Assembly (NCBI RefSeq): GCF_009734445.1
Contig: NZ_CP046457.1
Span: forward strand, 1,854,001 to 1,918,000
DNA from: Candidatus Syntrophocurvum alkaliphilum
GTDB lineage: Bacteria; Bacillota; Syntrophomonadia; Syntrophomonadales; Syntrophomonadaceae
Reading direction: 5' to 3'
DNA length: 64,000 bases
Shown piece by piece: positions 1 through 8,721 of the stretch. Made by a program: the position numbers and the translations under genes. Position 1 is the stretch's first letter; each line of letters starts with the position of its first letter. The notes below the pieces were generated by a model, which did no database searches, was not told the origin of the DNA, and saw only the letters and a list, made by a program, of their open reading frames with translations.

Positions 1-1
1 C

Positions 2-541
2 TACCCAGAAGTAGCTCCTTCTGATGCTCGTTATGCTTTAGCGGATTTAGAGCAACATGGATATGTGAAAAATATTGTAACACAAAACATTGATAACCTT
101 CACCAAAAAGCAGGAAGTAAAAATGTAATTCCTATACATGGAAATGCTGAAAGATTCAAATGCCTGGGTAGAAGGTGTGGCAAATTATATGATAAGCAGT
201 ACTTTTTAGATAGTGTTGAACAAGTACCTAAGTGCTCTGAATGTGGCTCTATTCTAAAACCTGATGTAATTTTATTTGGCGAAAATATATATAGCTATAT
301 GGATGCAGCTGATTCTATAATGTCAGCTCAATTACTAATAGTTATAGGATCATCATTAACTGTTTATCCATTAGCAGGCTTTGTCAATCATTTTTGTATC
401 CTTACTCAAGACTTAGTGATAATAAACAGAGGATCAACTGCATTAGATCACTCAGCTCAGGTAAAGCTAGACACCACTGGCACTACTACTAGTGAAATAT
501 TAACTGAAATTTGTAATCAATTAGGAATAGATTCATTTTAA
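2..541 (+). CDS. NAD-dependent protein deacylase (sirtuin, Sir2 family), 5' end cut by the window
   Basis: Sirtuins remove acetyl or other acyl groups from lysines using NAD+, in the cytoplasm. The reading frame is open to the window edge, so the N-terminal Rossmann part with the GAGxS motif lies upstream. Visible are the NAD/catalytic motif TQNIDNLHQKAG, the catalytic His in IHGN, a zinc site made of a C-x4-C pair and a CSEC pair, the LKPDVILFGE segment, and the GSSLTVYPLAGF motif that contacts NAD. The first ATG in the window (65) is internal, not the start. The gene runs opposite to the next genes and has no visible operon partner here. Sirtuin identity is firm; the acyl substrate cannot be told from sequence. 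Confidence 0.95.
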   Translation, partial: YPEVAPSDARYALADLEQHGYVKNIVTQNIDNLHQKAGSKNVIPIHGNAERFKCLGRRCGKLYDKQYFLDSVEQVPKCSECGSILKPDVILFGENIYSYMDAADSIMSAQLLIVIGSSLTVYPLAGFVNHFCILTQDLVIINRGSTALDHSAQVKLDTTGTTTSEILTEICNQLGIDSF

Positions 542-603
542 AATTAACTTATAACAAAGCAGCTTTTTGCATCAGAGTCCTTTCGTACTTATTACAAAAA
601 AAG

Positions 604-630
604 AGCGAACAGAGAGTGTACTTCTGTTCG
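604..630 (-). terminator. Putative intrinsic terminator
   Basis: Nine-base-pair stem GCGAACAGA/TCTGTTCGC with an 8-9 nt loop. On the minus strand it is followed by CTTTTTTTG. It lies about 300 nt downstream of the yjfB-like gene, so it could end that transcript. Confidence 0.5.
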
Positions 631-907
631 CCCCGGAGAAGTCTCCTAAAACAGGGGGAATAACTGAATAATAGATTTTTTGGAGATCTGTGATAAGTTT
701 TACTTCCAACATAATAAATATGCAAATAATATGCCAAATATGCATTTATAAAAAACCGCAGTCAATAGGCATTTTAGCTATAATAACACTTTAATGTTGG
801 TGCAAAGTCGCAACGCCTTGTTGCATTTTTGTAAATTAAGCACACTTAATTTGCTGTTAAACAAAGAAAATAAAGGGAAATATTGTGTTGCATAAATGCA
901 ATGAAGA

Positions 908-932
908 AGCGGTGCTAAACACCGCTTTTTAT
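908..932. terminator. Hairpin between the sirtuin and yjfB-like genes
   Basis: Stem AGCGGTG / CACCGCT with a short loop, followed on the plus strand by TTTTATT. It lies just past the stop of the minus-strand yjfB-like gene and could end transcription in either direction. The T-tract is better on the plus strand. Confidence 0.55.
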
Positions 933-938
933 TATCCT

Positions 939-1133
939 CTATCCTCGAACATCAATCTTACCACCAATATGTGGGTGTACTGATTGCTCCATAGCCTTTA
1001 CATTATCCATAAGCTCAGTCAACATTTCACAATTTTGAGTAGCAGTATCCATAGCCATTTTTAATACAGAAACACTAGCAGACTGCTTAAGTTTTGACTC
1101 ATTTAGCGATATAGATAAAGCCGCTACATCCAT
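939..1133 (-). CDS. yjfB: YjfB family putative motility protein
   Basis: A 64-residue protein matching the YjfB_motility family: it starts MDVAALSISLNES, has an amphipathic helical middle, and ends with the family signature SVHPHIGGKIDVRG. Family members are small cytoplasmic proteins found in motile Bacillota and Proteobacteria; the biochemical role is unknown. It follows the 122-residue helical gene upstream by 12 nt, so the two are probably co-transcribed. The flagellar operon lies about 20 kb away. Confidence 0.85.
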   Translation of the reverse strand: MDVAALSISLNESKLKQSASVSVLKMAMDTATQNCEMLTELMDNVKAMEQSVHPHIGGKIDVRG

Positions 1134-1145
1134 TATCCCACTCCT

Positions 1146-1514
1146 TTATGACAAAATATATGGCTTTATAGTTTTCTCAATCTCCTTTTTCCATTCCTGA
1201 AATGCAGGTAATAAACTTGACTTCATAAGTTCTAAACCCTTTGCAGGTTCCTTATTCTCATAGGTTGCTACCATTTGGTCAACTGAATCACGCATTTTTT
1301 GGCTTTTATTTTCCAAATTGTTCTCTGGAAGTTTTTCTAGCATAGGTTGCATTGCACTTTCTATGGAAGAATATCCTACAACAAGATCATTAAACATCAT
1401 AAGGGTTTCTTCAAATTTTCCTTCTTCAGTCTTTAGTTTTACTTGCTCTAAACCACTGTCCATGGTTTCTAATAATTCTAAGATTCTTACTATTACTTCA
1501 TAATACTTTTCCAT
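1146..1514 (-). CDS. Small helical protein of unknown function upstream of yjfB
   Basis: 122 residues, predicted almost entirely alpha-helical and acidic, with no signal peptide or membrane segment. The N-terminal helix MEKYYEVIVRILELLETMD and the later LLPAFQEWKKEIEK stretch suggest a helical-bundle fold like small flagellar chaperones or FlgN/FliT-type proteins, but I do not recognise a family with confidence. The 12 nt spacing to the YjfB motility gene suggests an operon and a motility-linked role (inference). It has its own ATG just upstream of which is an A/T-rich leader with no strong promoter match. Confidence 0.75.
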   Translation of the reverse strand: MEKYYEVIVRILELLETMDSGLEQVKLKTEEGKFEETLMMFNDLVVGYSSIESAMQPMLEKLPENNLENKSQKMRDSVDQMVATYENKEPAKGLELMKSSLLPAFQEWKKEIEKTIKPYILS

Positions 1515-1583
1515 AATAAATATACCTCACACACCTTGTAAAAATATTCTAAATAGATAGTTCTTATTTTTCTATAAAATTAA

Positions 1584-2054
1584 TTATCTCCTATAGTATG
1601 TATCATCGTTTTTGATGCTTTCTCCAAATTGTTTAGCTAATTTATTAAATGATTTAATTAATCCTAACATACTAAATAATAGTCCTAAAACTGTTATAGC
1701 TAATAAACTTAATAAAAATGCAAATCCATATTCTTTATCAAGTAAAAAATAAACTGTCCCTGCTATACCAATTATTATTATAAAAGACATCAATATTTTT
1801 ATTACTAGTATTATCTTTTTATCAATAGCAACATCAGGCTCTTCCTGTGACGGTTCTCTTTTATCATCAAGGGGTTCATCTTCTAGGTGCGAATTTAGCC
1901 TGAGCTGATTCTGATTATTATCATCATCTTGCTTGACTTCTTTTTTTCCATTCTGCTTAATGCTAGTATGTGCATTAACCTTAGCCATCATAAACATAAT
2001 TGTACCAGCTACTAAAAGTCCAACACCAGCAGACATAAGTATTATGGTAGTCAT
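1584..2054 (-). CDS. Hypothetical membrane protein with three transmembrane segments
   Basis: 156 residues. A hydrophobic helix at about 4-24 (IILMSAGVGLLVAGTIMFMM) is followed by a charged, Asn/Asp/Glu-rich linker (about 30-75) and two hydrophobic helices at about 81-103 and 109-132, then a short charged C-terminus. No catalytic or binding motif is visible and I do not recognise the family. It sits on the same strand as the yjfB pair with a 69 nt gap and may be the first gene of that group. Confidence 0.65.
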   Translation of the reverse strand: MTTIILMSAGVGLLVAGTIMFMMAKVNAHTSIKQNGKKEVKQDDDNNQNQLRLNSHLEDEPLDDKREPSQEEPDVAIDKKIILVIKILMSFIIIIGIAGTVYFLLDKEYGFAFLLSLLAITVLGLLFSMLGLIKSFNKLAKQFGESIKNDDTYYRR

Positions 2055-2170
2055 ATAAATCCATCCTTATAATTATTTATACCCATTTTACTACCCTTAA
2101 ATAAAGTATATCACACCCGCAAATTACATGAGTAAAACCAAAAAATATAGAATCTTTTATTTATCTTGAC

Positions 2171-3202
2171 TTACCAGCGCGTACGCTTAGTTTCACCAAA
2201 CCCCTTTATTCCTGAAAAATGCACCTTTTCTCCCTTAGGCTTTTGAAAGTATCCGGAAAACTCGCCCGGAAACTGCCGGAAAAACGTTTTTAAAAACCGA
2301 GTTTTTTTCATTTCCTTCATCTCATCATATGGGGTGAAAGTTAAAGATATAATGCCATTTTCATTAAAAGCCTTCCACTCATGCATAGGATTTAAAGGAT
2401 CATAATCAAAAATCACCCGTCCAAAACGATACCTTTCACCATCCAGCCATAAAACATTCTCAGAATAATAGGTTTCATTAGTAAATGCAGCAAAATTTCC
2501 ACCTATTGATAAATTTTCTTCCTTATCATAACCCGAGAACCCTATCCAGTACCATTCGGTTTCCCTTTTATAATAGCCAGCAGACCAGTTATAAAATAGT
2601 GTAGTATTAGATAGATCAAACTTTAGTTCTTTATCATCTAACTCAACATTGATAAAATCGGGTTTTATAAGTGAAGCTTTTTCAGTAAAGCTCCATCCAT
2701 TTTGACCTGCCGGACATAATACTCTTAAAGGGCGATTTAAATTAAAATCATAATAAAACTGACCCGCAAAAGAAAAACGATTGCCTAAATTACAATTTAC
2801 AAATAGCTCACTAGTTAAAAAATTTTTATTAATATCTATACCATTTTTGCCTTTACTATAAGCAATAGAATGTTTATCAGGATTAGCCGGGAAATCGAAT
2901 TGTTTTTGTTTTTTAAACATACCATATACCTTATGGTCAAATAGCAAGCCTTCTTTGAAATCATAAAGATAAACAAAACAGTTATAACAATAGCTTAAAT
3001 CTGTCATTGCTAGACCTAAAATATATTTATCACTAATCAAGCCTAAATAATTTAACTTATGAAACTTCCACTTCTTTTTAAAACCCTCTATTTCCCGATC
3101 AAAAAAGTCTAGTAAGCGATAATCCTGATAATTAAAGTCAATAGGATATTTGTCTATTATCCCATAATTAGCTCGACCATTTTCATTGATAATCGAAAAC
3201 AT
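2171..3202 (-). CDS. DUF2804 domain-containing protein
   Basis: 343 residues matching the DUF2804 family of uncharacterised proteins of about 330-350 residues, full length. The sequence is rich in aromatic residues and beta strands, with features such as NRPLRVLCPAGQNGWSFTEK and FYNWSAGYYKRETEWYWIGF, and I infer a lipocalin-like or carbohydrate-interacting beta fold. I place the start at the ATG at 3202 because GGGAGG lies 6-8 nt upstream; a longer version starting at TTG 3217 would put its start codon inside that ribosome binding site. Convergent with nothing, and separated from BCCT by a repeat and a terminator. Confidence 0.8.
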   Translation of the reverse strand: MFSIINENGRANYGIIDKYPIDFNYQDYRLLDFFDREIEGFKKKWKFHKLNYLGLISDKYILGLAMTDLSYCYNCFVYLYDFKEGLLFDHKVYGMFKKQKQFDFPANPDKHSIAYSKGKNGIDINKNFLTSELFVNCNLGNRFSFAGQFYYDFNLNRPLRVLCPAGQNGWSFTEKASLIKPDFINVELDDKELKFDLSNTTLFYNWSAGYYKRETEWYWIGFSGYDKEENLSIGGNFAAFTNETYYSENVLWLDGERYRFGRVIFDYDPLNPMHEWKAFNENGIISLTFTPYDEMKEMKKTRFLKTFFRQFPGEFSGYFQKPKGEKVHFSGIKGFGETKRTRW

Positions 3203-3345
3203 CCTCAATCCTCCCAATGCAAACCAGTAATTCCCCTTATTTAAGATATCGAAATCTTAATACAATACAATTAGCATAAACAAAAAAATAGATGATGTCT
3301 ACATTATAAAAGCTGTAATCCCCTAGAGCTCTGCTATAAAGAATG

Positions 3346-3393
3346 ATGCAAAAAAGCGAGTCTGACATAAATTTAGTCAGACCCGCTTTAATT
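3346..3393 (-). terminator. Rho-independent terminator of the BCCT gene
   Basis: On the minus strand an 11-bp stem GCGGGTCTGAC / GTCAGACTCGC (one mismatch) with an AT-rich loop is followed by TTTTTTG. It lies about 100 nt past the BCCT stop codon, with a family C repeat in between. Confidence 0.85.
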
Positions 3394-3403
3394 AAAAAAT
3401 TAA

Positions 3404-3490
3404 GCTTGGTTTCACTGCCAAAAGCTAAACTTAGACTTTGGAGTCAGCTGAGCAAACATGTTTATCACACCTTGCTACTTGTAGAACCAT
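3404..3490. repeat. Family C repeat, short copy (C1)
   Basis: Shares with the copies near 32.2, 37.0 and 38.6 kb the segment ACTGCcAAAAGCTAAA...TTAGACTxTGGA and the inner motif GCTGAGCAAACATGTTTATC. Only the left half is present. It ends at the 3' end of the BCCT gene. Confidence 0.75.
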
Positions 3491-3492
3491 TT

Positions 3493-5085
3493 TTATTGCT
3501 TGCGTTCTTCACGCAGATCATCTAAGGCAGCTTGCACTCGAGCACGCTCTACTGGTAGTGAACCTTCTTTAAGCTCCCCATAAAGTGCCTTAAATAAACA
3601 ATAAATCATTAGAAGCATAATAATCATGAAGGGAAATCCTCCAAGGAGAGACGCTGTCTGCAATGCAGCTAGTCCACCCGCCAATAGCAAGACAGCAGCA
3701 AACGCTCCTTCTAAAACACCCCAAGTAATGCGTAATCCCATTGGAGGTGTAGGATTACCTTCTGATGTTAACATACCTAATACATAGGTTCCTGAGTCAG
3801 AAGAAGTTACAAAGAATATTGCTACAGATATCATAGCTACAACTACTAGTAAGCTTGATAAGGGGAAGTTAGCTAGCATAGCAAAAAACCCTAACGCTTC
3901 ATCAGTTGCTACTATATCGGCAATTCCACCTGCTCCAAAGTGTTCCATGAATAATGCCGCACCACCGAATACACTAAACCAAATCATGCTTATAACTGTT
4001 GGTACTAACATTACACCTATAGCAAAACTACGTATAGTTCTTCCTCTAGAAACTCTGGCGATAAAGGCTCCTACAAATGGCGCCCATGCAATCCACCATG
4101 CCCAATAAAAGATTGTCCAAGCATCATACCAACCTTCAGTTCCAGCTCCAGCTGCATCTAAGCCAAATGACATACTTAATAAGTTTTGTAAATACTCACC
4201 GAAAGAATGAGTAAATAGGTTAACAATAAATAAAGTTGGTCCAACCACAAATACCAATAGCATAAGTGTTCCCGCAATAGTAATGTTTATTTGACTTAAC
4301 CACTTAATGCCTCGGTTAATACCTGTGGTTGTAGATACAATGGCTAAGGTTGTAACAACAACAATTATAGTTAGCCATAGTGCAGGATTGTTTTGTATGC
4401 CGAATAGTGTTTCCATTCCTCCACCAATCTGCATAACACCCATACCTAATGAGGTTGAAATTCCAAATAGTGTGGCTAAAACCCCTATTATATTTACTGC
4501 ATAGCCCCAGCCACCATTTATACCATCACGACCTAATATTGGTTCTAAGGTTGAGCTTAATAGCATTGGAAGTCCTTTGCGGTATGAAAAGTAAGCTAAT
4601 GCACCCGCAACAACAGCATAAATAGCCCAAGGGTGTAAACCCCAATGGAAAAAGGAATATTGCATAGCCATATGTAAGGATTCTGCGGTGTTAGCTTCAC
4701 CATAAGCTGGCCACATATAGTGATTAATCGGTTCTGAAACACCCCAGAATAGTAAACCAATTCCCATACCAGCACTAAATAGCATTGCAAACCACGCTTT
4801 ATTCGAATAAGCCGGTTCTTCATCATCTCGTCCTAGTTTTATTTCTCCGAGAGGACTTAATATTAAAAATATAATTAAAAATAAAAACGCACTGCCTCCT
4901 AGAATGAATGCCCAGCCTAGATTAGTAACCATCCAATCAAAGGCACCGTCAATAAATGATTCAAAGGCTTCAGGCAACATAATTCCTATGGCAACAAATG
5001 TTACAGCTAAAATAATAGAGATAATAAACACAGGAGTTTTAATCGCATCACTAAATAACGTAAGACCTTTTTGCTCTTGTTCCAA
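3493..5085 (-). CDS. BCCT family transporter (betaine/carnitine/choline type)
   Basis: A 12-helix secondary carrier for quaternary ammonium osmolytes such as glycine betaine, driven by sodium or protons. About 530 residues, full length for the family. It has the glycine-rich helix AGMGIGLLFWGVSEP (about 108-122) that forms the sodium/substrate site in BetP/OpuD, and the family signature WWIAWAPFVGAFIARVSRG (about 333-351), followed by GRTIRSF. The signature tryptophans for betaine cation-pi binding are present. Two TTG starts are possible; I prefer the second, because GGGGG lies 9 nt upstream of it but directly abuts the first (5094). It has a monocistronic layout with its own terminator. Likely role: osmoprotection. 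Confidence 0.95.
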   Translation of the reverse strand: MEQEQKGLTLFSDAIKTPVFIISIILAVTFVAIGIMLPEAFESFIDGAFDWMVTNLGWAFILGGSAFLFLIIFLILSPLGEIKLGRDDEEPAYSNKAWFAMLFSAGMGIGLLFWGVSEPINHYMWPAYGEANTAESLHMAMQYSFFHWGLHPWAIYAVVAGALAYFSYRKGLPMLLSSTLEPILGRDGINGGWGYAVNIIGVLATLFGISTSLGMGVMQIGGGMETLFGIQNNPALWLTIIVVVTTLAIVSTTTGINRGIKWLSQINITIAGTLMLLVFVVGPTLFIVNLFTHSFGEYLQNLLSMSFGLDAAGAGTEGWYDAWTIFYWAWWIAWAPFVGAFIARVSRGRTIRSFAIGVMLVPTVISMIWFSVFGGAALFMEHFGAGGIADIVATDEALGFFAMLANFPLSSLLVVVAMISVAIFFVTSSDSGTYVLGMLTSEGNPTPPMGLRITWGVLEGAFAAVLLLAGGLAALQTASLLGGFPFMIIMLLMIYCLFKALYGELKEGSLPVERARVQAALDDLREERKQ

Positions 5086-5423
5086 CTTTTTCAACCCCCT
5101 TTAAATTTTGATAATTTAGGACTACCAAATAGTCAATTTATACCAAGCCCCCTCTAAATCAAAATTAAATAAGAGCAATATTTATAATTAAAACAAAGAT
5201 AAATATATGACCAAAGGCCGAGAAAAACCGACACTTTTAGCATATTTAAATAATTAAATGACTATATGTTATTTGATATAACTATACCTATCAAACTCTT
5301 TATCCCTCTCAAATTAAGGCTCATAATCGAAGACTAGTATATTAAGTAAATTAAACTTAGCCACTTGGCATATACTATAAAATGCGCTATTTTTCTTGCC
5401 AATCTGATAAGGTTGAGCAGGGT

Positions 5424-5483
5424 GGAACAGGGGACGGTTCTCTGTTCTATCTAGTGATAGAACAGAGAACCGTCCCCTGTTCC
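5424..5483. repeat. Family A palindrome, copy A1
   Basis: Perfect 60-nt palindrome: arm GGAACAGGGGACGGTTCTCT, loop region TATCTAGTGATA. Unpartnered half-arms of the same kind (CCCCTGTTTCGCC, CCCCCTGTTTTA) follow at 5490-5535. It is the only copy that lies upstream of two divergent genes rather than just after a stop codon. Confidence 0.9.
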
Positions 5484-5548
5484 AGCTCCCCCTCCCCTGT
5501 TTCGCCTGCCGCCTCTGCCTCTCCCCCTGTTTTATAAAAAATTTTATA

Positions 5549-5577
5549 TTGAAGTATTTTTTTAATTAACTTATAAT
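5549..5577 (+). promoter_or_regulatory. Sigma-A-type promoter for the TRAP operon
   Basis: TTGAAG at 5549-5554, a 17-nt spacer, and a perfect TATAAT at 5572-5577. It lies about 220 nt upstream of the dctP start in a very AT-rich stretch. This predicts a leader of around 210 nt. Confidence 0.75.
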
Positions 5578-5753
5578 AAACATGTAGTAAAATACTTGTA
5601 GGCAAGCAAGTAGGTAGTTTGGTAGAAGTTTGGTAGTTAATCAAATGTGGTTTCAAAAGTTAAAAGGAGTAGAATGGTAGAAAAGCAGGAATATTATCTG
5701 TGCATTATTATGCATACATTTTTGTGTATTTTGTGCATATTATTTTCGCCATC

Positions 5754-5776
5754 AACTCCGCAAGGAGTTTTTTTTA
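5754..5776 (+). terminator. Terminator-like hairpin in the dctP leader
   Basis: AACTCC-gcaa-GGAGTT followed directly by a T tract, ending about 5 nt before the AAGGGGGG ribosome binding site of dctP. A short stem with a GNRA-like gcaa loop and T run is a minimal intrinsic terminator; its position between promoter and gene suggests attenuation. Confidence 0.6.
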
Positions 5777-5796
5777 TTTTAAGGGGGGTTTGTTTT

Positions 5797-6828
5797 ATGA
5801 AAAGAATAATTAGTATTTCATTATTAGTATTTCTTACATTAATCATTTTTACAATTAGTGGCTGCACTAATTCAGAGGACGAAAATCATAACCTTGATTT
5901 AGCACATTTTTTCCCATCAACTCATCCAGTTCATACACAGCTACTTGAACCTTGGGCAGATGAAATTGAATCCACAACTGATGGAAGAATAAAAATTCAT
6001 ATTCATCCAGCAGAAACTTTATTACAGGCTGATGCAATTTACGATGGAGTTGACCATAAACTTGCTGATATTGGTCTATCATGCTTTTCTTATACAAGAG
6101 GGCGATTCCCAGTTTCAGAAGTATTTGAACTACCAGGCATAACCTATGAAAGCTCAGAAGTTGCAAGTATAGTTGCATGGGAAGGAATTAATAAAATTAA
6201 TCCACAAGAAGTTCAAGACACCAAACTATTAATGCTATTTACTACAGGACCAGGACATTTGTATACTAAAGAACCTGTTAGAAGTCTTGAAGATTTAATG
6301 GGAATGGATATTCGTGCAACAGGTCTTTCAGCTAAAACTTTAACTGAATTAGGTGCAAATCCAATTCCTATGTCACAAGCAGGTGCTTATGAAGCTTTAT
6401 CTAGAGGTGTAGTCAAAGGTAATCTTGGACCAATAGAGGTGTTAAAGGGATGGAATCAAGCAAATGTAACACAGTATGTTACAAAAACACCATTTCTATA
6501 TAATAATGTTTTCTTTATTACTATGAACAAAGATTCATGGGCAGCACTAGATAACGAACTACAAGAAACAATGTTAGAGATTAATGAAAAATATTTATAT
6601 GAAGTTGCAGCAGGCTTATGGGATAAACAAAATGAAGAAGCTTTAGAGTGGATAGTAGAAGAAAAAAATATGAAAACCTTTACATTAACCGAAGAGGAAA
6701 AAGAACGCTGGAAATCTCAGGTTAATACAATACAAGATGATTTCGTAAATGAAATGAATGCCTTAGATTTGGACGGTAAGAATATTTTAAATACAGTTAA
6801 AGATTTAGTTGATAAATATAATAATTAA
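5797..6828 (+). CDS. dctP: TRAP transporter substrate-binding lipoprotein, DctP family
   Basis: Extracytoplasmic solute-binding protein that captures a carboxylate-type substrate and delivers it to the DctQM membrane pair. 343 residues; a lipoprotein signal with lipobox TISGC (Cys about 23) anchors it to the membrane. The DctP fold is visible: HFFPSTHPVHTQLLEPWADE at the N-terminus, a ligand-binding region with DIRATGLSAKTLTELGANP, and the SQAGAYEALSRGVVKG motif. The start at 5797 is set by AAGGGGGG 8 nt upstream; the frame extends 50 codons further 5' but through leader sequence with a terminator hairpin. First gene of a three-gene operon. The substrate is not known; C4-dicarboxylates are only one option. 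Confidence 0.93.
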   Translation: MKRIISISLLVFLTLIIFTISGCTNSEDENHNLDLAHFFPSTHPVHTQLLEPWADEIESTTDGRIKIHIHPAETLLQADAIYDGVDHKLADIGLSCFSYTRGRFPVSEVFELPGITYESSEVASIVAWEGINKINPQEVQDTKLLMLFTTGPGHLYTKEPVRSLEDLMGMDIRATGLSAKTLTELGANPIPMSQAGAYEALSRGVVKGNLGPIEVLKGWNQANVTQYVTKTPFLYNNVFFITMNKDSWAALDNELQETMLEINEKYLYEVAAGLWDKQNEEALEWIVEEKNMKTFTLTEEEKERWKSQVNTIQDDFVNEMNALDLDGKNILNTVKDLVDKYNN

Positions 6829-6864
6829 TCAGTATAAATAATTATATCCAGAGGGGAGAAGAAA

Positions 6865-7416
6865 ATGGTTATTTTTGAAAATTTTTTTACCAAAATTACT
6901 AAAGGAATGGATTTAATTGCAGGTGTATGTGTTTTTATAATAATGGTTGTTGTTGTTGCAAATATTATTCTCCGTTCAACTATAAACCAACCCATCTTAG
7001 GTACATATGAAATAGTAAGTTATTTAACAGCTACTGCAATAGCTTTATCACTCGCTTACTGCGCTATACAAAATGGCCATATAGCAATTGACTATATTGT
7101 GAACCGGTTATCACATCATTTTCAAAGAGTTTTAAATATAGTTATTAACTCATTTTCATTTATATTTTTGTCTATTATAAGCTACCAAATGATGATTTTT
7201 GCTTTGAGTATGAAATCCAACGGAATAATTACTGCCAATGCTCAAATACCTGTATTTCCTTTTGTTTTTATAATTGGTATAGGATTTGCAACTCTTTCTA
7301 TCGTATATGGTATTAAAGTAGTTAGTAGTCTGATAAAAATCCCATTTTCATTGCCATTTGCCATGCCTAGTTTTCCTTTATCACTACCTGCTGTGTCAAA
7401 AAGGAGTAGCAAATGA
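6865..7416 (+). CDS. dctQ: TRAP transporter small permease, DctQ family
   Basis: 183-residue inner-membrane subunit with four predicted helices, the normal DctQ topology and slightly long at the C-terminus (hydrophobic Pro/Phe/Ser-rich tail). The family pattern RSTINQPILGTYEIVSYLTA is present at about 42-61, followed by AYCAIQNGHIAIDYIV. Ribosome binding site GAGGGGAG is 8 nt upstream. It follows dctP by 36 nt and overlaps dctM by 4 nt, indicating translational coupling and a 1:1 DctQ:DctM complex. Confidence 0.9.
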   Translation: MVIFENFFTKITKGMDLIAGVCVFIIMVVVVANIILRSTINQPILGTYEIVSYLTATAIALSLAYCAIQNGHIAIDYIVNRLSHHFQRVLNIVINSFSFIFLSIISYQMMIFALSMKSNGIITANAQIPVFPFVFIIGIGFATLSIVYGIKVVSSLIKIPFSLPFAMPSFPLSLPAVSKRSSK

Positions 7417-8720
7417 GTCATTTAACTATAGGGATATTAGGCATTCTTCTGTTCTTTGTATTAATTTTCTTGAGAATACCAATTGCTTTTGCTATGGCAT
7501 TTACTGGTTTTATAGGATTTAGCATTCTAACATCATTTGACGCTGGTTATAGAATGTTAGTTACTGAGATTTATAACACATTCACTTCCTATTCTTTAAG
7601 TGTTATTATTATGTTTATTTGGATGGGTTTTTTAGCTTATTATTCAGGATTAGGTACAAGGATGTACTTATTTGCATATAGACTTGTTGGGCATCTACCT
7701 GGTGGTTTGGCTATTGCTACTCAATTTGCCTGCGGTGCATTTGGTGCCATTTGCGGCTCTAATACTGCCTCCGCAGCCACTATGGGTGCTATTGCCCTTC
7801 CAGAAATGAAAAAATACAATTATGATTCTTCTTTAGCTACTGCAAGTATTGCTGCTGGTGGAGTTCTTGGTGTTTTAATACCACCTAGTGTTATTTTTAT
7901 ACTTTATGGTATGACTACTGAACAAAATATTGGGAAGTTATTTATAGCAGGTATTATTCCCGGCATACTTCTTATGCTTTTGTATATTGCAAGTATATTT
8001 ATACTTACATTAAGAAATCCTGAATTAGCACCACCTGGTCCAAAAGCTAGTTGGAAAGAACGACTGCAAGCTCTATTTGGAGGTTTATTCGAGGCATTAA
8101 TTATTTTTTCTTTGTCAATTGGGGGACTTTTTGTAGGTTGGTTTACTCCGACTGAAGCAGGTGCAGTTGGAGCAGCAGGTATTTTTATTCTAGGTTTATT
8201 AAAAAGACAACTCAATTTCGAAAAAATTAAAAAATCACTTTTAGATACTACCAAAACTACTGCTATGATTATGTTAATTATTGCTGGTGCAATTATATTC
8301 GGACGCTTTATTGCTATTAGTAGAATACCGTCTGAACTAGCAAATTTCATAGATTCATTACTACTACCAGTCTTTTTAATAATGGGCTTTATTTTATTAA
8401 TACATTTTATTTTAGGTTGTTTTATAGATGCCTTAGCACTAATACTGCTTACTACTCCTATTTTTTACCCTATAGTAGTTACTACTTTAGGGTATGATCC
8501 GATATGGTTTGGAGTGATTATAGTGTTAATAGTAGCTATGGGAGTCATCACTCCACCTGTAGGTATTAATGTCTATATTATTAAAGGTGTTGCAGCTAAT
8601 GTTGAACTAGAAACTATTTTCAAGGGTATTTGGCCATTTTTAATAGCTATTATAATTTGTATTGTATTATTAATAGCTTTTCCTGGGCTAGCAACTTTTT
8701 TACCTAACTTGCTACAATAG
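7413..8720 (+). CDS. dctM: TRAP transporter large permease, DctM family
   Basis: 435-residue, roughly 12-helix sodium-coupled permease that moves the substrate delivered by DctP. Typical blocks are present: LRIPIAFAMAFTGFIGF near the N-terminus, GAFGAICGSNTASAATMGA, LATASIAAGGVLGVLIPPS, and near the C-terminus FGVIIVLIVAMGVITPPVGI. Length is normal for the family. It overlaps dctQ by 4 nt (ATGA). The stop codon is followed within 20 nt by a family A palindrome that may also end the transcript. Confidence 0.95.
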   Translation: MSHLTIGILGILLFFVLIFLRIPIAFAMAFTGFIGFSILTSFDAGYRMLVTEIYNTFTSYSLSVIIMFIWMGFLAYYSGLGTRMYLFAYRLVGHLPGGLAIATQFACGAFGAICGSNTASAATMGAIALPEMKKYNYDSSLATASIAAGGVLGVLIPPSVIFILYGMTTEQNIGKLFIAGIIPGILLMLLYIASIFILTLRNPELAPPGPKASWKERLQALFGGLFEALIIFSLSIGGLFVGWFTPTEAGAVGAAGIFILGLLKRQLNFEKIKKSLLDTTKTTAMIMLIIAGAIIFGRFIAISRIPSELANFIDSLLLPVFLIMGFILLIHFILGCFIDALALILLTTPIFYPIVVTTLGYDPIWFGVIIVLIVAMGVITPPVGINVYIIKGVAANVELETIFKGIWPFLIAIIICIVLLIAFPGLATFLPNLLQ

Positions 8721-8721
8721 G

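Larger units (their letters stand above)
542..938. other. Intergenic stretch with hairpins, no gene
   Basis: No convincing coding frame. It holds a hairpin at 604-630 (GCGAACAGA / TCTGTTCGC) that on the minus strand is followed by a T run, a weak GCAAC/GTTGC hairpin with T run at 810-830 on the plus strand, and an isolated AAAACAGGGGG tract near 650 resembling the outer terminus of the family A palindromes. Confidence 0.5.

Noticed and set aside
549-737. A 62-codon minus-strand frame after the sirtuin gene
   Set aside because: It covers hairpin sequence, has no ribosome binding site and has an implausible composition.
3343-3525. A plus-strand 60-codon frame across the BCCT terminator
   Set aside because: It runs through the terminator hairpin and a family C repeat, and overlaps the 3' end of the BCCT gene.
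5447-5656. A 69-codon minus-strand frame over a family A palindrome
   Set aside because: Composed of repeat DNA and promoter sequence; no homology pattern.
5647-5796. An N-terminal extension of DctP starting at 5647
   Set aside because: It would place a second hydrophobic stretch and a terminator hairpin inside the coding region ahead of a perfect lipoprotein signal with its own ribosome binding site.
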